A program made the translations under genes and the position numbers. The notes under the pieces were generated by a model. It did not search any database and was not told the DNA's origin. It saw only the letters and a program-made list of their open reading frames with translations. Positions 57,925 to 64,000 of a stretch of 64,000 bases of DNA are shown here, one piece after another. Each line of letters begins with the position of its first letter. Position 1 is the first letter of the stretch. Source of the stretch: Heterohyrax brucei (taxonomy: Eukaryota; Chordata; Mammalia; Hyracoidea; Procaviidae); the NCBI GenBank assembly GCA_028571685.1, contig CM053146.1:19503431-19567430 (forward strand), written 5' to 3'.

Positions 57925-59065
57925 CTGCAGACAGGGACAGAGAGAAAGGACTTCAAAAACTTTCCCATTCCTCTTAAAGCAATTTCCAAAGGGCTTTAAT
58001 GCTCAATAAATCTCAGAGCCAAGGCAGACCAGGACAGAGGCTCCATGGTGCCAGCTATCACACACCCATGGAGGGGATAAATAAATAATCAAAGTCATCC
58101 TAAGAAATCCTACATCTTCTACATAAAAGATCCCCAACTGTGCTCTTGACAAAGACAAGCAGCTAAGCACTCTTTGAACTCCCAGAGATTATAGGTAGGG
58201 CGGGGAGAGCAGACTCGTGCACACAAATCAGGGCTGACAGAGCTGACAGGCCCCAACCTTGCCAGCCCCCAGCCAGCCGGGCCCTGGCTGCACATGACTT
58301 CAGCAGCACCCGGTCACAACATCTGGACACAACTTGAAATATTTACTAGAATCATCAGAAAAGGCAGGGCAGGCTCTGGCAGCTGAGAAGGCCAAGCCAC
58401 ATTGGGTTGCCTGCCCAATCTTGCTGGTACCACAAAGAGGACCTCTCTGTTGATCTGCTAATTCTCCATCTCTTATTATCAGTTATTGACCCCAAGAGTG
58501 CTGGAGGTGTGCAGGATGAAAACTCAATCAAGTGACTAACCATTTGCAGAGCTGGCTTGGCCTACTATCTGTTCTTGGACTGCCCTCAACAAATCATCAT
58601 GACAATTGTAGGATGCTCTTTGCTTACTGAAAAAACATTCTTGGGTACTCTGGAGGCAAACATAATTACAGGCTATAGGAGAAGAAGGCTGTTTAAAAAG
58701 TAGTCAGACTGGGAAAATGGCTTAGAAGTGAAGTTTTCTTAGTCAACTCAGTAAGACTGCCAGCCACAGGTCAGTAGGAATCAGTGTTGAGGCTGAATTT
58801 CTGGATGTGCGAGAGAAATACACAGTTTCCTGGATATACATACAGGTCAGCTGATCACCAGACCTACTGTAATGAAAGCATAAAAATAATGCTGCTAACT
58901 GTTACTGCGCAGATTCTGTAAACACCATGAATTTGTAACAGGAAGGACTTTGTCTCCTGAAATCTCAATGTTAGTTTTTATAATTCCACAACACTGGCAC
59001 TTTTCATGGGGAATGAGGGAAAAGAAAGCAAAATTTCTAACCTTGATTAAATTGGTTGTCCAAAC

Positions 59066-59256
59066 CCCAAACAAAAAACTTACTGTCATCGAGTCAATTC
59101 TGACTCATAGAAATCTGCAAGACAGGGTAGAACTGTCTGTAGTGTTTCCAAAACTGTAATCCTTACAGAAGCAGACTACCACATCTTTTTCCCAAGGAGT
59201 GGCTCAGCTTTTAGTTAGCAGGTAAGCATGTAACCACTGTGTCACCAGGGTCCCTG
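59066..59256 (-). mobile_element. AfroSINE, longer subtype
   Basis: CTGTCATCGAGTCAATTCTG, TTACAGAAGCAGACTACCAC and CACTGTGTCACCAGGGTCCC. Confidence 0.9.
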
Positions 59257-59449
59257 ACCCGGACTTGACCAATCTCAGGTTCAAAGAGGAGCTGGCTGCC
59301 AGACAGTGTACTGGGAGGCCTGTCCTATCCCTCTAGGCCTCTGGCACCTGTTTTTGGAGGAGAGACACATGCTATGAATGCACGTATTCTCCAGGGGTGA
59401 CACAGGACAAGAGGCAAAGGCTTAGAGACCAGTGATCTGGAGACGCTGA

Positions 59450-59570
59450 CAGCAAGCCTGTCTCTTACTAGCTTAATAACTGTGAGCCAGTTTCTTTATT
59501 TCTCTGAGCCTTCTTCTCATCTGGAAGTAGAAAACAATAACTTACACGGAGGCTCTGAAGACTGAAGTGG
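59450..59570 (+). mobile_element. MIR fragment
   Basis: ACTAGCTTAATAACTGTGAG, CTCTGAGCCTTCTTCTCATC and TGGAAGTAGAAAACAATAAC. Confidence 0.65.
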
Positions 59571-59619
59571 TTAATGATTTCATTCCACTTGGGTCAACAA
59601 TCAATAGTGGCGAGACAAG

Positions 59620-60155
59620 AAATCCTACAATGCATACAGATACACGTGTGCACCCATCCATATGTACTCATAGAGGACACAACTACAGGTCACTCAGACA
59701 CAACCAAACACCTTGTAAGACTGGCTTTCTAGGTCTGAAGACTCAGGTACCCTGGGACAACTCAGTCAGTCGGTATGATACAGCGCACAAAGTTCATGTT
59801 CTCCATTCTAGGGAGGTAAACAGTGTCTAAGGTCTTAAAAGCTGGACAGGAGTCATCTAAAACACAATTATTAGTCTCTATTTGTCAGGAGCAAAAGCTT
59901 AAGAAGGAAACCAAAGGCTCAGACAGAAACCTAGTCTATACCAGCCGTGGCCTCATTTATCGGAAATCAGAAGAACTAGATGGTTCTTCAGAACCATGGT
60001 TCTTCAGAACTAGAAGGAGGCTGTTGGGAGGATGAGCAGAGAGGAATAGTGTGCTGTCACCGGACAGGAAGAGCAGTGGAAGCTGCATATAGGTGGGTAT
60101 GTAAATTTATACAGGAATGTACACTTTCACTCAGTCATGTTAAATTAAAAAAAAA
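59620..60155 (+). repeat. Dispersed AATAAA-related repeat family, copy 4
   Basis: TCTAAGGTCTTAAAAGCTGG, then AAATCAGAAGAACTAGATGG, then AATAGTGTGCTGTCACCGGA, and the terminal GTACACTTTCACTCAGTCAT with a pure A run. It contains a 16-bp tandem, TGGTTCTTCAGAACCA, near 59981. The 5' limit is uncertain. Confidence 0.5.
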
Positions 60156-60530
60156 AAAAAAACTACCTATGTGAAAAGCAAAGATGAGAAGATAAAACCA
60201 AATCCACTGCTGCTGAGTCAATTCCAACTCATAACAGCCCTATAGTACAGGGTAGACTTGCCCCATAGAGTTTCCAAGGAGTGCTGGGAGGATCTAAACT
60301 GTGAACCTTTTGGTTACCAGACGGGGCACTTAACAACTACATCACTAGGGTTTCTGAGAAGATAAGGGGACAGGAAACTAGAGCACTGAAGACAGAATAC
60401 CCAGAATGCAATTAAGGAGAATGCTGGCACATTACAACAAAGTAATTACTGTCACTAAACAATCTGTGAAGAACCTAATTTGCTGTATAAACTTTCACTG
60501 AAAACACAATAAAATATTACTTAAGAAAAA
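60156..60530 (+). repeat. Dispersed AATAAA-ended repeat family, copy 5, split by a SINE
   Basis: AGCAAAGATGAGAAGATA before the SINE; GGGGACAGGAAACTAGAGCA, ACTAAACAATCTGTGAAG and TATAAACTTTCACTGAAAAC with AATAAA after it. Confidence 0.6.
60195..60355 (-). mobile_element. AfroSINE with exact target-site duplication
   Basis: GAGAAGATA flanks it at 60186-60194 and 60356-60364. The host is copy 5 of the AATAAA-ended family, so that family is older than this SINE. Confidence 0.93.
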
Positions 60531-60639
60531 AAATCAAGTGAAATATTGCAATGGACAGCTCTGCTGTCAAATATCTCTTTACAGTTTTTAAAAAGCTATC
60601 AATTTGATAATTAAGGTGTATCTGACCCCAGCTATAGTC

Positions 60640-61095
60640 TTTTCTGTTATCTCATATGCATGTGAGAGCTGGACAATGAAAAAGACAGAACAAAAACTGA
60701 CCGATTTCAACTGTGGTGTCAGCGAAGAACATTAAATATTTGAAGAATATTGAGTATTTTAAACTGCCGAAGAACAAAGATGTCTTAGAAGAAATAAAAT
60801 CAAAATGCTCCTTAAAAGGGGGGATGGTGAGACTTTGGCTTAGCCACTTGGGACACGTCATTAGTAAACCCCAGTATCTAGAAAAGGACATCACTGTTCA
60901 TAAAGTAGAGAGCCGAAAAAGCAACCAGCCAAACAACCAACCAGCCATCGAGATACACGGACAAGAGCCTCAACAATGGACTCAGACACAGCAAGAGCCT
61001 GAAGCCAGTGCGAGACTCGGCAACGTTCAGCTGCGTTGCACACAAGGTCACCATGAGGGGGAGCTAACTCCACGGCAACTAACAACAATGACGCC
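60640..61095 (+). mobile_element. RTE LINE 3' fragment
   Basis: TGAGAGCTGGACAATGAAAA, AAACTGACCGATTTCAACTG and AAAATGCTCCTTAAAAGGGG follow the RTE 3' coding order. It ends CACGGCAACTAACAACAATG. The open frame of 146 codons here is chance in a decayed copy. Confidence 0.78.
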
Positions 61096-61734
61096 ACCAA
61101 GTTCATGCGGAAGTTCTTTGCCCAGCATTGGAGCAGGTGAGAAGCCCTCATAAACGTCACTACCACTGATGATTCTTACCAGTAGTATTCAAAGCCCCTG
61201 AAGCTTGTGTACTCAAACTACAACTACACCAGCCACTAGCTGTAGGGCTTGGGACAAGTTGCTCCATGTTCACGGCAAACCTCGAAGGAGGAGGAAGGCA
61301 GAACGCTACCTGCTCATAGAGGGAAATAGGAACTGAAATTTCCTAAATTCCAAGGGAGCCGGCACGCAAGTGGTATGCACCTTCCAAAACGTGTAAAAGG
61401 GCTTTTATTTACTTGTTCACTGTGTGCAAGTAGACCATACTGTGCTACTGTGAATGAAAGCATGATGGTCTGCTTTGTGTATTTCTGAACTTTTTCCTGT
61501 GCATCCAGGAGCTCCTCAAGGCAGCTGAGCTAGGTTTTATTGTGCCCATTTCACAGATGAGGAAATTAGAACACAAGGTCCTTGTGTTTCAGCTGCACCC
61601 TCAAGAACACTCAGAAGCTGTCCTTTTTTTCAGAAAGAAAATTGAGGCTCAGAGATGAGAACAATGATTGGGCAGAAGAAGACTGGAAGTTTCACGGTCT
61701 CTCCCGACTCAGCCCCATGAGGTTCTCGGTGGCT

Positions 61735-61792
61735 GTTATTTCACATGCATGTGAGAGCTGGACAATGAAAAAGACACAACCACAGCAAGCCC
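61735..61792 (+). mobile_element. Short RTE LINE fragment
   Basis: TGTTATTTCACATGCATGTG then AGAGCTGGACAATGAAAAAG is the same segment as at 60.65 kb, about 58 bp long. Confidence 0.6.
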
Positions 61793-61837
61793 TCAGGGAG
61801 CATGGGGCCCCTGGCCACCCATATTCTGAGTAAGGCA

Positions 61838-62050
61838 GAGGTACCTGCGTGGTAAAAGCTGATTGTGTTTGATGCTAACAGTTGGCTGTTCACACCAATT
61901 CAGCAGCACCTTGCAAGAAAGGCCTGGCAACCTGCTTTCATAAAGATGACAGCCAAGAAAATTTTATTGAACTGTTCTACTCTGTAACATATGGGTTACC
62001 ATAAGTCTGAGCAGACTCCATGGCAATGAGTGTGGTTTGCTTCTGTTGTT
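61838..62050 (+). mobile_element. AfroSINE, longer subtype
   Basis: GCTTTCATAAAGATGACAGC is the extra block; CTGAGCAGACTCCATGGCAA the tail. A T run follows at 62049-62061. Confidence 0.85.
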
Positions 62051-62462
62051 TCTTTTTTTTTTTATTGCTGCAGGATGGATGAATAGAACCCAAAGTTAGC
62101 TAGCAGGATTCAAACCCAGAATGCCTAATACCTAGAACTCTCTCGCCACTCCAAGAAAAGGTCCAATATGTCCCACCTCACAGGAAAGAAGTCTGGGAAG
62201 CAGCCACTTCAGGAATATTCACTCACTAATTTGTCCAGTTACTTAGTATCAAGGGTTCGCTATGTAGCAGGCACTGTCCTAGACCCTGGGCAGCCCCTCT
62301 CCCCTTATAGAGCAGATAGCAAACACACCAGCACATTCATTTATACCGCAACGCAGGAGGGTGGCAAAGCCAGGAAGGACAACCAAGTGGAGGAAGGTAA
62401 CAGAGAACAAAGGGAGAGAACAGTGAGTTGGGAAAGACAAATGGTGAGTTGGCTGAGCAAGT

Positions 62463-62620
62463 TGGAAACCCTGGTAGTGTAATAGTTAAGTGCTACGTCT
62501 GCTAACCAACAGGTCAGCAGTGCTCTTCAGAAATTCTATGAAGCAGTTCTACTCTGTCCTATAGGGTCGCTGTGAGTCAGAATCGACCCAACAGCAGTGG
62601 ATTTGGTTTGTTTTTTTGGC
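62463..62620 (+). mobile_element. AfroSINE with small deletion
   Basis: AACCCTGGTAGTGTAATAGT, CAACAGGTCAGCAGTGCTCT, where the AATCCACC segment is missing, and GTCGCTGTGAGTCAGAATCG, close to the family consensus. Confidence 0.9.
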
Positions 62621-64000
62621 TGAGCAGAGTGAAGGAGTGGGTGCTGACTGGAGAGAATGTCCATAGTCTATGTGGGCTGTGGGAAGGAGTTTGGGATTGT
62701 TTTCTGAGTGGTTTGGGGAAGGTCTTGGAGGGTCCTGTTGAGGGAGTCACCTGCTCTGATTTAGTCAGGTCAGGCTTTTTGGGGCAGAGAATTTCACCAG
62801 ACGGGGGGGTGGGGTGGGGGCAGTAAGGACCAGAATCCTAGACAGGCACTGTCGCTAGGCAGCCATGAGACTTTGGGAAACTCAAGTCCCCTCTGTGGGT
62901 CTCACATTAACCCCTCTGTACAACATGGCTTAGGTGAGCCCAAGGCCGCTCCCTATCAGAACATCCTGCTATCTCTGAGTGGCCACACTTTCCAGTGAAA
63001 GGGCCTCCATCCTAACAAGGGATTCAGTATTCTGGCCAGCAGGTGCCGTTCCATCTTCACAGCCCTCCATACAACTCACTGACTCCATAGCTCACTACAT
63101 GCACTCAGCCCACCAGCCAGATGCCTAGTAGCTTGAGCCTTACTGTGTGGGGCAACGGCTTCCCTTACTCCTACTGTCTCTGGGGACTAGGAAAACTGAA
63201 AAAGGAAGGCTGACCTTGGCTTTTCTGGGGTTGGAGGCCCTTTCCGACCCACCTGGATCATCTTCACAGATGCCTCATGGGAATGTCTACACGTGAATGC
63301 TCTGCTCAGAGGTCTCACCAGGTAAAAGGGGGAGGAAACTACACTTGTAGACTCCCGTGATAAACTACTCTCTGGACTCCATCAGAAGCACTACAGGAAC
63401 ATGAAGACAAATTTAAAGGATAAGAGCTGACCCTCATTCCCCCCAGAAAGCAACCCCCCAAAGAAAAAAGAACAAGAGCTGCCTGAAAGTGACATATTGC
63501 ATGAGAGCCTTCCACACATTGTTTTCATTGTGGGTTTTTTTTTTCCTAGTAAAACAAAAAAACTCAAACTAAATCATGCTCTTCTGACATAAGGGGGGTG
63601 GGGGTGGAACAAAAACAAAGCCCCAAAAATCCACCATATGCCATTTCAAAGAAATGGCTCTCTTTTTAAGTTTCTGAGGAAGAAACTCTGAGATGGGAAT
63701 TTTTAGTGGCTTGTCTGTTCCCCTCTTCAAAAAAGGCACATTTGTTTTTGATCTACCAGCCTGCAAAGCTGAGAATGTTGGAGTGACAGTTTCTACAAAA
63801 GTCTAGAATGTTTCTGCGCAGTGGTTTAAACACCAAATTCCCCTGGGCCAGTTGGTCCCAGGGGCAAGGGTGATACGCCTGTGTCAGCGATGTCCCTGGC
63901 CTAAAGATCTCACTGTGTAAGTGAGTTGAGACACTGGAAGTAACAAGGAAAATCGCTTGCCTGAAAGCCTGTCTCTAGTCAATGCTCTTTTAATAACAAC

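Larger units (their letters stand above)
57925..64000. other. GLI2: GLI2 5' intron (incomplete)
   Basis: The upstream exon with the expected start codon (human METSASATAS) is not found, so it lies beyond the window. SINEs, an RTE 3' piece and two AATAAA-ended repeats occupy 59.0-62.6 kb. About 57.95-59.05 kb and 62.64-64.0 kb contain no repeat that I recognise. Confidence 0.75.

Noticed and set aside
60713-61153. 146-codon plus-strand frame
   Set aside because: It lies over a decayed RTE 3' fragment, and the translation does not follow the RTE frame throughout.
57925-64000. First coding exon of GLI2
   Set aside because: I searched for the expected METSASATAS-like and Ala-rich N-terminus on the minus strand and found none; it must lie beyond the window.

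Overview
This is mammalian nuclear DNA, not a microbial or viral locus. The dispersed repeats point to an afrotherian, most likely an elephant. There are about thirty copies or fragments of a tRNA-derived SINE with the AfroSINE signature: a head like CCTGGTGGCATAGTGGTTAA, a middle like AGTTCTACTCTGTCC, and a tail like GACTCGATGGCAATGGG. There are also RTE-type LINE pieces, L1 tails, old L2, MIR, MER5A and MLT1 pieces, and one mariner derivative. The species assignment is inference from the repeat families.

The only protein-coding gene I can support is GLI2, the zinc-finger transcription factor of Hedgehog signalling, on the minus strand. Seven consecutive coding exons are present (in gene order 57924-57819, 28062-27860, 24459-24274, 9813-9612, 7899-7686, 6466-6344, 2536-2402). 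All have GT-AG borders and intact reading frames, and their phases join exactly. Together they encode 390 codons (counting the split first one), matching human GLI2 from about residue 50 to residue 456 without the 17-residue insert known in a human isoform. This covers the N-terminal repressor region, the SUFU-binding SYGHLS motif and the cysteine half of zinc finger 1. The first coding exon (beyond 64000) and the remaining zinc-finger and activation-domain exons (below 1) lie outside the window.

Layout. 1-2401: intron with one SINE and a degenerate TG tract. 2402-9813: four exons in a compact, SINE-poor cluster. 9814-24273: a 14.5 kb intron with MIR, L2, SINEs, a GT/GA microsatellite and a fold-back mariner element. 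24274-28062: two exons. 28063-57818: a 29.8 kb intron, the most repeat-rich part, with LTR fossils, L1 tails, an RTE LINE with a recognisable reverse transcriptase, and copies of a repeat family ending in a TGTAAACTTTCAC...AATAAA module. 57819-57924: the most 5' exon in the window. 57925-64000: 5' intron, repeat-rich to about 62.6 kb and then free of recognisable repeats.

I see no new gene system. The points most worth a second look are the decayed human-type alternative exon extension of GLI2, the palindromic mariner, and the recurring AATAAA-ended repeat family.
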